A DNA stretch of 64,000 nucleotides from Flaveria trinervia (lineage: Eukaryota > Streptophyta > Magnoliopsida > Asterales > Asteraceae): the NCBI GenBank assembly GCA_025506515.1, contig CM046442.1:60249376-60313375 (forward strand), given 5' to 3'. This document shows, piece by piece, positions 10,845 through 22,953 of this stretch. The position numbers and the translations under genes are program-made. The notes below the pieces were generated by a model, which did not search any database, was not told the origin of the DNA, and saw only the letters and a list, made by a program, of their open reading frames with translations. How positions within the stretch are numbered: the stretch's first letter is position 1; each line of letters starts with the position of its first letter.

Positions 10845-11629
10845 ATGGCCAACCTCAACCGCAAAAATGACCCAAACTTTTCAATGCAGTTACACAGGCA
10901 ACACAATTAGGTTGCTCTATTACACTCTGAGAAAGATCCTCATTTCTCAGAGGTTTGTTGATTTTTTGCTATATCAAACTATTCCACCTACCTTACCATT
11001 GATCCTATTCTTTTTGAGGATCATTTTCTTGATTTCTGGATAACCTGTCAAGAGGTTACTCTAGATTGGGAGAAGGCACTGTCTACTACAATGCAAGGGA
11101 GGACAATATTCATCACTCTAGCCATCATAAGCACCCATCTTTAGCTGGATGATGAGGAAGGTGAGTTGTTCTTTCCTAAGGAAGTAGTCAACCAATCCTT
11201 TGAGCAGATGGACTATGAAGGAGGCTTTTTTGTCAAGACCTTCAAGAAAAGGAAGGCCTCCTCCCAGTGAAAGTTTCTACTTCATGTGGTCACCCACAAG
11301 TTGTCAAACAAGCATAGGGTCTAGGACCAGATTCCTAAAGATCTCTCCTACATAGTGCATGGAATGGTTCAGGGGGTCAAGTTCAGGTACTCTCAGTTTG
11401 TTTATACAATTTTTCTTGCTAACTTGGACTCCTTAAATGTATCCTAGATATGTCCAGCACATTCTCAACTGGGAACTGGGCTCACAGTTGAGGGAAACAG
11501 GTAATATTCTTAAATTGGGACAGAAAGCCCGACATCTTTAAAATTTTGAAGAAGCTAACTCTTGGCTTCTCTAGGGTAGAAACAACCCTTGTCACTAAAA
11601 TGTTATAGCTCATTGCTCAAGGTGACAAC
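10845..11629 (+). pseudogene. Element C ORF3, N-terminal part
   Basis: Starts MANLNRKNDPNFSMQLH at 10845. With stops it continues through ILFEDHFLDFWITCQEV, LHVVTHKLSNKHRV, QIPKDLSYIVHGMVQGVKF and RYSQFVYTIFLANLDSL. This arrangement (a W-rich start, then a 'cold-spot' of LSNK, IPKD, FxFS-like phrases) is that of the extra ORF behind pol in plant Sireviruses, and is shared with D, E and J. Function unknown; some authors call such ORFs envelope-like. E interrupts it at 11629. Confidence 0.7.
11625..11629. repeat. Target site duplication of element E, left copy
   Basis: ACAAC abuts the left LTR of E. The same five bases follow the right LTR at 24075-24079. Copia integrases make 5-bp duplications. 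Confidence 0.85.
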
Positions 11630-12518
11630 TGACAGGATCAGTGATCACAAGTTTGATGTATCAGAATACAAAGCAGCGGAATACAAACTAGAATTAGACA
11701 AATTGTATCAAGCAATCGATACTTGTAAGCATTAAGATCGCATACGGTTATAGGGAGAGAATATGTTTCTGATTTCTAGGAATGTTTATAGATGTTAGAA
11801 TATTTCTAATCAAATCAATCATTCATTCCATTCAATACTCATTCCTCATGATTACAATAGGTTGTCACTCCTATATAGAGTGCAACAATCACTGCTGTTA
11901 TCACGGAAAGTGACAACTGGCAGATCCAATACAAAAATAACTAATTCTTAACAAACTACTGAAATGTTCACAACTACTGAGAACATATCAGCATGTTAAG
12001 TACAAAATATAAAACTACTGAAACTACAACGACTGAAGAACAAGCTCTTCAGTCGTTTTACAAAACTACTGAAACATAGAAAATAAAACTACTGATATCA
12101 CAACTACCGAAGAAGTACTCTTCAGCAGTTGTGACAAGCTACTGAGGCTTCAGTACTTGATCTTCAGACTTTGACCTTCAGGTGTTTCATCAGCTGATGA
12201 CTTCAGTAGATATCATCAGCTGATGTCTTCGGTCTTTGTCTTCAGACTTTGTACATCAGTTGTTGATCTTCAGCACTTGTGAACTCTTCAGCTGTTGTAC
12301 TTCAGTACTTTGGTCTTTCAGCTTCAGCACTTGTGTTCTTCAGCTGTTGTACTTCAGCACTTTGGTTCTTCAGCTGTTAAGGTCTTCAGCACTTGATCTT
12401 CAGCTGTTGAAGTCTTCAGCACTTGTCAAACTACTGATGAGGCTTTCAGCAGTTGTTGTGATACCATGTGGGACTTAGAGGTTTTCTGATCTTGGCTCAT
12501 TGGTTCTTTGGTCCAACA
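11630..12518 (-). mobile_element. Element E 3' LTR
   Basis: On the minus strand it starts TGTTGGACCAAAG and ends CCTGTCA. It is 889 bp. U3 holds a dense array of cagcacttg, cagctgttg and cagtagtt motifs (about 12000-12460). A TATATAG-type TATA box lies at about 11871. It is preceded in the element by the polypurine tract at 12519. Confidence 0.95.
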
Positions 12519-12533
12519 AACTCCCCCTGAACC
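12519..12533 (-). other. Element E polypurine tract
   Basis: Minus-strand GGTTCAGGGGGAGTT directly precedes the 3' LTR. The same string is in D at 63534-63548. Confidence 0.85.
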
Positions 12534-12607
12534 AATGCAGCCAAAACCTCTAACTTATTTATACTCCCACTTATTGATGGCAAAATGTTGGTCTTTTTCC
12601 TTCTTGA

Positions 12608-15600
12608 TCAGTAGAGAAGATGACCCATGTAAGCTTCGGCCTGGGAAGAAATCTCAAATATTTGTTTGGCAGAGTATGAATGGGAACTCTGTTTTGGGGA
12701 ACTGGACACAGAGTTGTTATCCCATTCATGAGATTTACTTCCCCATAATGAGTCTGTATGACTCACGAACATAGGCCTCATGGAGAACAACTTGTCCTCC
12801 TGAGAGAGTTCTTCTGCTCCTCCTTCGAAGAAGAACTCTGGACCATAGTACTCTGATAAGTACTTCATGGTCCTGCATTTTTCAGCTCCACCGTAGTTAC
12901 CTCCCTATATACAAATTCATCAGGATGGTTGCCTTCAAGGAGTAACTGGAGCTCATTCTTCTGGATGTCTTCAAGCTTTTTATATAAAACCCCTTCTTAA
13001 TCATCTTGTTTTCTAGTAAGGCTTGAGGGGTCTTCTTTGCTTGGTGAGCTTTCTTGAATTCATCAATGATTTCCCAAGGTGAGACTACAACGGCCAACAT
13101 GATGGTAGACTCTATTGTTTTCGTACCTGGCCGTTGTATCTGTGTGGGATAATTCTTTTATGGATTCTAGAACTCACCTGGGGTCTGGCCATACTCTCAC
13201 TCTCTCCTTCTGATACTGAAAGGTGTGCCTGAGAGTGTACAGCCTTTGAGCATGCCCTTTCATGGCTTGAATAGATGATGACTGAGGAAATTCCTTGTCA
13301 ACCATCTTCAACAGTTGCTCATCGTGCTGTTTCTGCTGTTCTTCTTCTTCTATCTTGACTCTGACCATTTCCCTTTGAGAGTCAGGTGTGATCATGGGTT
13401 GACTTCGGGGTTTTGGTAGCTTCAGAACAGCAGAGAGTGGCAGACTATCATCTTCATCCTCTTCTTCTTCTTCTTCTTCCATCCTCAGCACCCTTCTCCT
13501 CCTTCTGGGTACATCACTGGATGATGGTTGGGTTGGTGAAGGAATTGGTTTTGAAGAATGAGGATGTTTGGATTTTGGCTTAGAGGTTGGTGGGAGATTT
13601 GAGGGATAAGATCTGTTTGAGTGGGTGGAAGGGAAGGTTGATCTAGCATCCTTGTAGTTAGTTTCGCCTTTGTGAGTTTAGCCATCTCTAACCTTTTACC
13701 AGCCCCAGCCTCATCAAGGGCTTCCACAATAATCCCTTTGTTGAATTGCTCAGACAGACAGATTCTGGTGGCTATAGCCAGAATGTTGTCCCTGGTCCAT
13801 GCGCGGATCTCCATTAATGATCTTCCCAAGTATTTTGCAATAAAGCGGATCATTATTTCCAACCTCTCTTTCTCAAGAGCATCATACCCTGCCCATCGGG
13901 TTTGTATCTCTTGTACTTCTAACCTTCTGATCTCACTATCCAGTGTGGCTGTGTCAAACCCCTGCCTGAAGAGTTGTTCAATTATTTTATCCATGAATCG
14001 GCTGTGTGTGGTGTCAGCTTCTTTGACCAGCTCCTCCAAGGATTTGTCTTCAGCAGTGTGATCATCAGCACTTCTCTTTCGCTTGTAAGTGAGCAGAGGT
14101 TGCTTTTCTTTTTCCTCCTCTTGGGCTTGCATCACTTCCTTTTCCTCGGATCTTTTCCTCTCCTTTCTTTCACTGCAGTACTCTCCCCCTTTTTGGTTGC
14201 ATTGGAGGAAGGGGTTTGTACCGCAGAAAGAGTCTTTTGGACAGCAGCATCAACCAAGGGCTGTAATGTTAAGGAAAGCCTCTCATCAAGGGCTTTGATC
14301 ACTATATCAGTGATTATGGGTGTGATGAGAGGGAGGGAATTTTGGAGTACAGCACCTATTTGCTCAGGAGGGTTCTGTTCCTGAGAAGTAGGGCCTGAAG
14401 CAGAGGCAGGTGGTTGATTTTAGGGTGGCTCTGTGTTTGGGAACCTTCAAGGGAAGGTGCCATCTGTGGGTGGATAGAGGCAGATGGTCTTTCTCCTTGG
14501 GAGAGTTGGTCAAGTAGGTTTTGCAGCCTACTGACTTTCTCTTCTAGGATTGTGTTCTGGGCAAGAACATCATAGAAGAAGCCCAGGTCATCATCAGCCG
14601 AAGCTGAATCAGCTGACCTCCTGCTTAGAGCAGGATTTACATGCACTGGGTGTAGACCAGTTGGTGCATGTGCCCCTTGTGCTTGGTACTGGGGACTTCC
14701 AGCCTCAGGACAATGTCCATCATCAGCTGTGGCCTCTAGGGAGGTCTTAGCAATGTTACCAGCCTCACTCTGGTCATGTGCTGAGTCAGAGGAGGGGGCA
14801 GCCTCACTAGATATTCTAAGCTCCTTGTCTACACCAGGAGATAGAATTAGGAAACCCCTGTGCTGTGGGTTCTCAGGTGCACTGTGTTCCTCCCCCTCAA
14901 TTGTAGAGGTATTCCCAGTAGTAAGTGGTTTCTGGGGAGGGGGTGAGGAGTGCAATTGAGTCAGCACTTGTGCAACTATTAAAGTTGGGCTGTGAGGGGC
15001 GGTTGTTTGGGGTGAGGGGATAGAAGCAGTGTGCACCTGGGGAGGATGGTGCTCTTCAATGGCAATCTCCTCAAGTGAGTAAGATCCCAGATAAGTAGGT
15101 GCCCCTTGGGTTGCTGCAGGCTCCTGTTGAGAGGAAGCCTGAGCGGCTGTGGCTGGAGGAGTCATTGTATCCACTAGGGGGTTTGGACTAGTGGATATAT
15201 CCTGCGTTTGTGTTGCAGGGGCATCCTCAGGGGACTCAATTCCCTGAGTAGCCATTTTGGGTTTCTTTTTGGTGGGTTTGGTGGGGACTTTGGATTTGAA
15301 GGTGGGGCTGTGGGTTCCAGCTGCGTGGGTTTTCGCAGCTTGGCAGCCATTTTTAGTGTCCGGTCAGAGTTGTGCGGGAGTATACTTCCGGCAGAACAGC
15401 CGTAGCAGGGACTCCCAAGCCAACAAGTCCCTCAGCATTAAGCTGGTCTGTAATAATGGCCATTATGAACCGTGGATAAAGTATCCAACGGTTGGCAGTT
15501 AGTTTTTGAGCCATATCTTTGAGCTCTGAAAATATTAATTCTGAAAAGTTTAGTGGTTGTTGCTCAAGGATAGAATACATTACCTGCTGCCATTTGGTGG

Positions 15601-16064
15601 ACATTTGATCCCAAGACGACGTCTTAGGGGCCAAACATACATTACCATGTGAAAAATCAGGCGCTCAGCGTCATTAAAGTGTTTCTTCATGATGGTGGTG
15701 GCACTGAGATCGCCTTGATATCCATGCTGAGCAAAGGATAGATCTATGGTGCCCTTCGGATATCCAGCAGGAGAAGTAGCATCATTCAGTTGAAGAATTT
15801 TACGGATTGTTGCAGGAGTAATGACTCCTTCTTTGTTGTTGACGACTGACCGGAGGGATGGTGTGTTGCTCTCCTCAGTTGTAACAGTAACGTTCATCCA
15901 AAATGGTTCAAGGATTCAGCATGTAAGACGGGGTTCAGAAGGAATGCCTTGTTGTATTGGGACTGAACCATAAGATCGATAGCAGTATCGAACTTAGTCC
16001 AGATCGGCGATTTTGTGAGGTAGGCAACACAGTTGTGTCGCGGTTTAATTTGCATAGACGCCAT
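12608..16064 (-). pseudogene. Element E ORF3 (extra ORF behind pol)
   Basis: Starts MASMQIKPRHNCVAYLTKSP at 16064. The N-terminal domain (to about 15353) has NKEGVITPATIRKILQLND, TSSWDQMSTKWQQVMYSIL and ANRWILYPRFIMAIITDQL; J shares its 'KHN', 'DxxS' and 'YPRFxxMII' features. A Pro/Ser/Thr/Gln-rich middle (14356-15255) follows. Then come a basic KRKR cluster and helical, Glu/Arg-rich stretches (13174-14135) and a C-terminal part (12608-13100). Several frameshifts break it. About 1,100 residues if whole. It has its own TATA box at 16136-16143. Function unknown. Confidence 0.8.
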
Positions 16065-16135
16065 GGAGAAGAGGGAAGGTTTGGAGAGGAACGTTAGGTT
16101 GAAGAAGATGAAGCATGGAGAGCTCAGGTTAGGGG

Positions 16136-16143
16136 TATTTATA
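16136..16143 (-). promoter_or_regulatory. Putative internal promoter (TATA box) for ORF3 of element E
   Basis: Minus-strand TATAAATA within CCCTATAAATACCCC, 79 bp before the ORF3 ATG at 16064. It is preserved in D at 59990-59997 at nearly the same distance. It follows directly on the repeat array 16150-16820. Activity is inferred from sequence only. Confidence 0.6.
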
Positions 16144-16149
16144 GGGTAC

Positions 16150-16822
16150 GGGTAAGGAAACGACTGAAGGATGTGGTGTTAGTCATCAGTAGTTTTAAAC
16201 GACCGTTGACATGGTATTATCCTTTCAGACGTTGAAACAGCTGAAGTCGTGGTGTTAGGCATCAGTAGTTTAGAAAACTACTGAAGACCGTGGTTTTGAC
16301 TTCAGATGATGAAACAACTGAGGACTTGGTGTTTGTCATCAGTAGTTATGAAACTACTGAAGACAGTGGTGTTGTCATCAGCTGTTGTAAACAACTGAAG
16401 ACTTGGTATTAGTCATCAGTAGTTAAAAACTACTGAAGACGTGGTTTGCTTCGGTTGTTAGAATGAAACAGCAGTTGTACAAACGACTGAAGAGAAAGTT
16501 CTGTTCAGCTATTTTCGTCAATTCTTAGCTTTTCAGCTGTTTCAAACTGTCCTCAACACATTCATCAGTCTTTTAGGCTGATTTCAGTTGTTTCATAGGA
16601 CATCAGTACTTATCTGTTTTTGCTGATTGCAGTAGTTGTAACTGCATCAGTAGTTGTAACTACAGTAGTTTAGAACAGATGAAGTACTTCAGTACTTGTG
16701 AGACATTTAGCCTTCAGTAGTTATAAAAACTACTGAGGTTAAAAGAGCTCATCAGTACTTATATGTGACATAGGTACTCATGATCATCAGTATGAATTAC
16801 TAAGATCATCAGTAGTTGTCAC
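16150..16822 (-). repeat. Element E pol-ORF3 spacer with CAGTAGTT/AACTACTG array
   Basis: Between the pol stop and the ORF3 promoter lie units of about 35 to 75 bp. In plus-strand terms each reads roughly gtggtgttagtcatcagtag, then an inverted partner aactactgaag. The two arms could pair with a short loop. At least six units lie at 16170-16450, followed by looser copies to 16820. The same short motifs fill the LTR U3 of this family. No ORF. Confidence 0.75.
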
Positions 16823-17497
16823 TTATTCTAGCTGCAGCATACCAAGCCTTAACACCAGGTTTTGGAAAGTTGAACTATCCAAAGGCTTAGTAAAAATGTC
16901 TGCAAGCTCATCAGCACTAGGCACAAACTTAGGATCAATCAGACCTTTTTCAAAACAATCCCTTATAAAATGATGTCTGATCTCTATATGTTTGGTCCTA
17001 GAGTGCTGGACTGGATTTTGACAATGCAAAGAGCTGAAGCACTATCCATTAACAATGGAGTCTTAGTCTCTGAATGCCATAATCCAAAAGTTGGTTTTGA
17101 AGCCAGAGTACCTGAGATGTACAGCTTGCAGCAGCAATGTACTCTGCTCAGCAGTGGATGTAGCAACTGAGGTCTGTTTCTTGCTCTGCCAAGAAATCAA
17201 GCAGTTGCCTAGGAATTGACATCCACCAGAACTTGATTTCCTGGTCAACTTACACCCTGCATAGTCACTGTCAGAAAAAGCAACTAATTTACCAGAATGT
17301 CCGGTAGAATACCATAAACCTAGAGATGGAGTGCCTTGCAGATATCTAAAGATCCTCTTGACTGCAATCAGATGAGACTCTTTAGGTGCAGCCTGAAATC
17401 TAGCACAAACACATGTAGCAAACATAATATCTGGTCTAGAAGCTGTTAAATACATCAAGGACCCAATCATACATCTGTAAAGTGTTTCATCAACCAC
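16823..17497 (-). pseudogene. Element E pol: RNase H
   Basis: Frames 17063-17497 and 16823-17029. Seen: RPDIMFATCVCARFQAAPK, VKRIFRYLQGTPSLGLWY, AFSDSDYAGCKLTRKSSSGG with the catalytic Asp, WQSKKQTSVATSTAEQS with the catalytic Glu, then HSRTKHIEIRHHFIRDCFEKG and ELADIFTKPLD. RNase H removes the RNA strand after minus-strand synthesis. A frameshift near 17060 splits it. Pol ends LGMLQLE. Confidence 0.92.
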
Positions 17498-18340
17498 TTA
17501 CCTTTCTGATCTGAGTCCAGTTGTGTGGTGCTGCTCATGGGAGTAGAACAGGGCTTACAGTTTTGTAAATCAAACTTTTGCAAAAGATCTTTTGTATATT
17601 TGGACTGATGAATAAAAATTCCATCAGCCTTCTGTTTGATTTGCAACCCCAGAAAGAACTGTAATTCTCCCATGGCACTCATTTCAAACTTCTGTTGCAT
17701 CAACTTTGTAAAGGCATCACACAACTTTGGATCAGAGGATGCAAAAATGATATCATCTACATAAATTTGAACAAGTAGATTATGCTGCCCAGCTTTCTTA
17801 ATGAATAAAGTCTTATCTATGGAGCCTCTAGTGAAATTGTTTTCCAGAAGAAAGTTTGATAATGTCTCATACCAGGCTCTGGGAGCTTGTTTTAACCCAT
17901 AAAGAGCTTTATCAAGCTTATACACCCAATTAGGATGTTTATTGTCCTCAAAGCCTGGAGGTTGACATACATAAACCTCTTCTTTATTTTTCCATACAAA
18001 AATGCACTTTTGACATCCATTTGAAAAACTTTAAGGTTTTGATAAGCAGCATAAGCTAAAAACAATCAATTGCTTCCAGTCTGGCTACAGGGGCAAAGGT
18101 TTCATCATAATCAATACCTTCTTCTTGTGCAAACCCCTGAACAACCAGTCTGGCCTTGTTCTTAACAATAAGCCCATTTTCATCAGTTTTGTTCCTAAAC
18201 ACCCATTAGTGCCTATTGCACACTACCTGGAGGTAGAGGAACCAGTTCCCATACTTGCTGTTTCTTGAACTGAAGAAGCTCAAGCTGCATGGCATCAACC
18301 CATCCATTGTCCTTTAAAGCAATGTGATAATTCTTTGGCT
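17467..18340 (-). pseudogene. Element E pol: reverse transcriptase
   Basis: The C-terminal part (17467-17925) is open: YKLDKALYGLKQAPRAWYE, IYVDDIIFASSDPKLCD with the intact YVDD catalytic pair, and MGELQFFLGLQIKQ. The N-terminal part up to about 18340 (KQQVWELVPLPPG, KARLVVQGFAQEEGIDYDE, DVKSAFLYGK-like) is present in shifted frames. Breaks are mostly single-base, so the domain was intact recently. Confidence 0.9.
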
Positions 18341-18977
18341 CTTGCTGACTGATGAAGAGAGCATAGAAGCAGAAATTTGACAATTGACTTCTTGTGATAC
18401 TCCAGCAGTGATATCACCAATGATTTGAGACATAGGGTGATTCTTCAGATCTTGATACACAATGAGATCTGTGCAAGTGTTTGTAGCCGGTTCAGCAGCA
18501 ACAGATGGTGATGGTGAATCATTTCCTTGAAACCAATCAGTGGATGGTAATTCAAAGGAAGTTGAATTCGAAGAAATCTCATCAGCATTGTTGTGGATGG
18601 TGCTACTGGCGCTACAGGAACATCAGGTCTAGCTGAGTCAGGCAGCTGATCACTAAACCTGAAGAGGTGAGTACTGCATCATCATCATCATCAGCAGTAC
18701 CACCAGGTGGTGAACTGTTGATAGGAGCAACAGCAGGAGTTTGATAAGGAACATATTGCAGTATGTCCAAATCAAATAACTCCACAGGACTTTGTGGAAT
18801 CTTGTCCTTTGGAGATTCATTAAACTTAACATGTAGAGTTTCTTCAACCATCTTTGTTCTGTAGTTGAAGACTCTGTATGCCTTGCAAGTAGATGAATAA
18901 CCAACAAAGTATCCTGCATCTACCTTAGGATCAAATTGTGGAGTTGATCCTTTGTGTTGAGAATAAAACAGGGACAC
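18341..18977 (-). pseudogene. Element E pol: integrase C-terminal end and linker
   Basis: The frame at 18612-18977 has KGSTPQFDPKVDAGYFVGYS, TKMVEETLHVKFNESP and an acidic, Ser-rich tail. The linker at 18341-18611 ends near NHPMSQIIGDITAGV, the pre-RT motif also seen in D at 57700. A GAT/CAT run at 18678-18700 encodes an Asp run. Confidence 0.8.
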
Positions 18978-19926
18978 CCAAATGCTTTGAAAAATGAAAT
19001 CAGAGGAGCCAAATGATGGAGAACTTCATATGGAGTCTTCATCAACTCTGATTTACTAAAACTCTATTTTACACATAACAAGCTGTGTTGACAGCTTCGG
19101 CCCAAAATGTCAATGGCAAACCTGAGTCAGCCAGCATGGACCTTGCAGCTTCAATGAGGGTCCTGTTCTTTCTCTCCACTACTCCATTTTGTTCTGGAGT
19201 CCTTGGAATGCTGAACTGCCTTTTGATTCCCTTTGAAAGATAGAAGTCATCAAGTGTATGATTTCTGAACTCAGTTCCATTATCACTCCTAATACACTTG
19301 ACTGGAAGGGAATACTGCTTCTCAATGTACAGCACAAAGTGGATAATCTTCTGAGTAGCCTCATCCTTTGAATGTAGAAAGAAAGTCCATACAAATCTGG
19401 AGTAATCATCCACAATTACCAGACAGTATTTCTTCTTTGCCATGCTCATTACTCTCACAGGACCAAATAGATCCATATGCAGTAATTGCAAGCAGACAGT
19501 GGACTTGGACACTTCAATAGGAGGGAATGAGACCTTGTGCTGTTTTCCTTTTAAACAAGCAGTGCAGGTTTCATCACAGTGGAACTCCTTTATTGGTAAG
19601 CCTCTGACTAAACTATTGTGGCTAAGCTGATTCATGTTTTTGAGATTAAGATGACCAAGCCTCCTGTGCCACAGTTTAGATTCTTGAGAAGTGGCTTTGG
19701 AAAATAGGCAAGGATTGCCTTTGAGATCTATCTTTTTAGAGAGATCTAAGGCATACACTCTTCCTGTCCTGTTGGCTTTCAGGAGAGTGTGATCATCCAA
19801 CACCTTGTCAATCAAGTGCAAAACTTTGGATGACAGAATCCTACAGTTTTGACTTGTGAAAAGGGCAACATGGCCTTTATCACACATTTGACTGACACTC
19901 AAGAGGTTGTACTTGAGATTTTCCAC
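18978..19926 (-). pseudogene. Element E pol: GAG-pre-integrase and integrase core
   Basis: An open frame of 285 residues (19069-19926). In order: NLLSVSQMCDKGHVALFTSQ, ESKLWHRRLGHLNLKNMNQ (zinc-binding HxxxH), CTACLKGKQHK (the Cys pair), LHMDLFGPVRV (first Asp), VKCIRSDNGTEFRNH (second Asp), PRTPEQNGVVERKNRTLIEA (Glu) and LTFWAEAVNTACYV. The DDE set is intact. This is the longest intact pol segment in the window. A frameshift at the 3' end joins 18977. Confidence 0.95.
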
Positions 19927-20138
19927 ATGATTAACATCATCAAATTTGATTTCTCCTTGGAGACAAAGCCCTTACCGATGATGTAACCCCTAGCATCATT
20001 GCCAAAAGAGACAAATCCCTTCTTTCCTTGAGAGTAGTCATGAAGAAGAGAGATGTTCCCAGTCATGTGCATAGATCCCCCACTGTCTACATACCAGATG
20101 CTACTTTGGCATGTTGAAGAACCCTGCAATAATAACAA
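19927..20138 (-). pseudogene. Element E pol: aspartic protease
   Basis: Contains SSIWYVDSGGSMHMTGNIS with the catalytic DSG, then GFVSFGNDARGYIIGKGFV. A frameshift at about 19960 separates it from the integrase frame; D has the same region at 56050-56330. Confidence 0.9.
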
Positions 20139-21105
20139 TCAGTTAGTTTTAGAGACCCAAACCTTTTTGGTTTTGGGCCTGGTCTCATCAATAGATCGTA
20201 AACTAACATGTTTATTTGTAACAACAGCCTGAGAAGAAGAAGATGGTGTAAAAGGAGTCCTTTGGCTTAGACCTCCTTTTCTGTGGTTTCAACATAGGAG
20301 AATCTAGTTGGTTAACTCTACCCAACATGTTTGTACCATCATCACCAGCTGTGTCTGATTTTGTGATAAAGCTTTCAGCTCATCAGACACATTGCTAGTG
20401 GAGTTAGATAAGGTCCTATGTTGCACCTTCTTCTTTTGAGCACCCTCAGCTGTCACCTGTTTAACTCCTTCCTTTTTGGATTTCTTTAAGGACTTAAGGG
20501 TTACAGGATTTGATGTCTGATACAAATGTGGTCTCAACTCAGTTTTCATTTTACCATTTTCTCATTAATTTCTTCTTTTTGTTTGAGTTTGGAACCTCTT
20601 TTGTACCAACAATCTCTAAGATGATTGAACAAACCACATACTTCACATGGTTTCTTCTTCATCTTAGGTTGATCATCAACTAAAGATGGTGAAGCAACAG
20701 AAGACTTGTTCTTCAATGCTTTAGAAGCATTGGTTGCTTTCTTGACTGCCTCTTTAGTAGTCTTCAAACTCTTTCTACTGCTTTTCTTCTCTTCAGTACT
20801 GACAGCAGTTGAAGTTTGAACTTCAGTGTTAAATCCTGCTCTCCAGTCCTTTCAGGACCTTCAGGATTAACTCCTGAGTTGATCACCCTATTGATCATGT
20901 GAATGTCAGCATTTGGACCATCAACATCAGCTGATAGGTTCAAAGAGGGCTTGATGCTGACTGCTACTTCTGATTGTGCTGTATCAGAAGGTAGATCACA
21001 TGATGTGATGGATTGGTTATCACTCTCACCATCAGATTCTACCTCTACTCTTGGGGTAAAATCTGTAGGTGGAGCAGTGTGATTGTAGCCAATTCCAAAC
21101 TTCAC
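20139..21105 (-). pseudogene. Element E gag-pol spacer with second zinc knuckle
   Basis: Frames 20764-21105, 20546-20767 and 20304-20549. The segment MKKKPCEVCGLFNHLRDCWY is a CX2CX4HX3C knuckle, one residue short of the CX2CX4HX4C form. D has a longer but differently damaged copy. The rest is Lys/Ser/Thr-rich. Such a second knuckle is common between gag and protease in plant Copia elements; its role is unclear. Confidence 0.7.
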
Positions 21106-22953
21106 ATTTGAAGCAGATTGCTTACTAAAAGCATTTCAAAACCTTTGCATGATTGTACCCATCTATCACACTCGACCTGGGTAACTGCAAGGGTTTCTTT
21201 GAGATCTTTGTACTCTCTAGAAGTACTCTTCTCTAGCCTTATCATCAATTATTTGGCAATTCATTTATAACCTCATCATTTTTATCTTTGAGCACAAACT
21301 CAACTCAGCTTTGTTTTTGGAAATTATTTGTTCTAGCTCAATGTTCTTATTAATTAAAGCTACATTTGTTCTCTAATGGAAACAAATGCTGCTATGCATG
21401 GTTCAGAACATAATTTGGCTTTTGCCTCAGAGGATACCTGTGATACCTGAGTGTAGAGGCATTGGAAGATGAAGTATCAGCAGACTCCAAGCCATAAGAG
21501 CTAGATTTCCAAAGGGACTGTCACCACCATGTTGACCAGCACCTGAGAACAGTTGATCATGACCAACAAGTCATCTGGTAAACTGCTCCAGTCAACAACT
21601 CCTGGGGTGAAGACTGTGTTGTTAAGATTGAGGTTGTTGATGAGATAGGGAAGGCTTAGGTTCTGGTAATGCATGAGGTTGTGGTGTCATAGGAACTTGA
21701 ACTTGATTTGACTGTGGCATGTAATAACAAGGGTACTGATATGGCATTTGACCCTGAGGAACAAATATGCCGGAGATTGTTGTTGAGGATGATGACTAGA
21801 GGTGACAGGATGTTGCCCTCTGTGTTGTTGACTATTGCCAGGAAAAGTCACAAAGGGTGCAGTAGAGTTAGATCCAGTTGATCTACACTCTCTTGCAAAG
21901 TGTCCAAGCCGTTGGCATTTGTGACACCTCAACTTGCTCTTGTCAAAACCAACTTTGGTTTTGCCAGAGAGTCCTGGGAATTTTCTTCCAGTTCTTTTGT
22001 AGAACTTCTGAGATCTGATATTTATCAAGGCCATTTGGCTCAAAATATCCATCTCTTCTAAGTCATCATCAGCAATCCCCTTGAGATCATCCATAACGAA
22101 ACATAGATTGTCATTATTACACCCAGTAAACTGACCATCAACACTTACAAATGCAGAATCAGAAGTGCTTGAAGAGAAATTAATATGCTCATCATACTGG
22201 CATTCAGATGAAGCATATTCTGACTCTTGACTCACCAAGGCAGTGTTGCCTTGTATAAAGTCTTCAGTGAGCTTTCCAGATGAAGACAGCTTTCTCTTCT
22301 GTTCTATCTCTCTCTCAAAAGTGAGCAATTTCCCATGAGTTGGGTGAGAGATAGTTTTCCAAACTTGCACTAGAGCGTAGGACAATAGTATATGTGCCCA
22401 TCTCTCAGGCAGTGATCTGAGAAATCTGTTATTCATCTGAATATTGGTGTATTCAAGTTTGACCATTTTTAGTTCAGAGATCAAACAAGAAAACCGCTCA
22501 TATTGTTGAGTCAGTGTCTCACCCTTTCTATGAGAAGAATGTCTCATATTGTTGGGCAAGAATTTCTCTATTATTTGCCAAGACCTCATCTGTTCCTCCA
22601 AATTGTTCTTTCAAAGCAATCCAGAGGTCATGGGCAGTTTCATGATGCATTAGCCTAGAATAGATTTCATTGGGCAATGCCATGGCCAGAATTCCATGGG
22701 CTTTTGCATCAATCTCAAGCAACTTCTTATCCTATCTGAGTATTGCTCCCTCCTCTTCGGAACCATTTGATTGTTTCCGGGTTATTCACCATAGGCTTGT
22801 GTGGACCATGTACCACTGATGTCCAACACCCTGCGCTGTTAACAGACAGTGATGGAGCATAAGTCTTTGCCATATGTTATACTCATTCCTAACCAGCATA
22901 GGTGGCTTGGTTGAGGAACCAGTATTGTGAGGATCATTGGAAGGAGTGGTCAT
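21106..22953 (-). pseudogene. Element E gag
   Basis: ATG at 22953 (MTTPSNDPHNTGSSTKPPML). Then a capsid-like region: LAMALPNEIYSRLMHHETAH, DLWIALKEQFGGTDEV, and the 21687-22601 frame with RFSCLISELKMVKLEYTNIQ and RFLRSLPERW. The nucleocapsid knuckle is LRCHKCQRLGHFARECRSTG (CX2CX4HX4C, intact). A Gln/Pro/His-rich part follows, then a Glu/Lys coiled-coil-like part at 21130-21420. Single-base shifts near 22750 and 22580 break the frame. Confidence 0.9.

Noticed and set aside
12236..12478. Open frame of 80 codons, Ser/Leu/Cys-rich (also on the minus strand at 52099-52341 and 63590-63832)
   Set aside because: It is the antisense reading of the LTR U3 motif array of the D/E family; the amino-acid pattern just mirrors the DNA repeat.
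13672..14061. Plus-strand open frame of 129 codons within E
   Set aside because: It is the antisense of ORF3 of E, which is supported by alignment to D.
16150..16820. CRISPR-like regular repeats
   Set aside because: Units are imperfect, of uneven length, and the 'spacers' are also repeats. Context is a plant retrotransposon.
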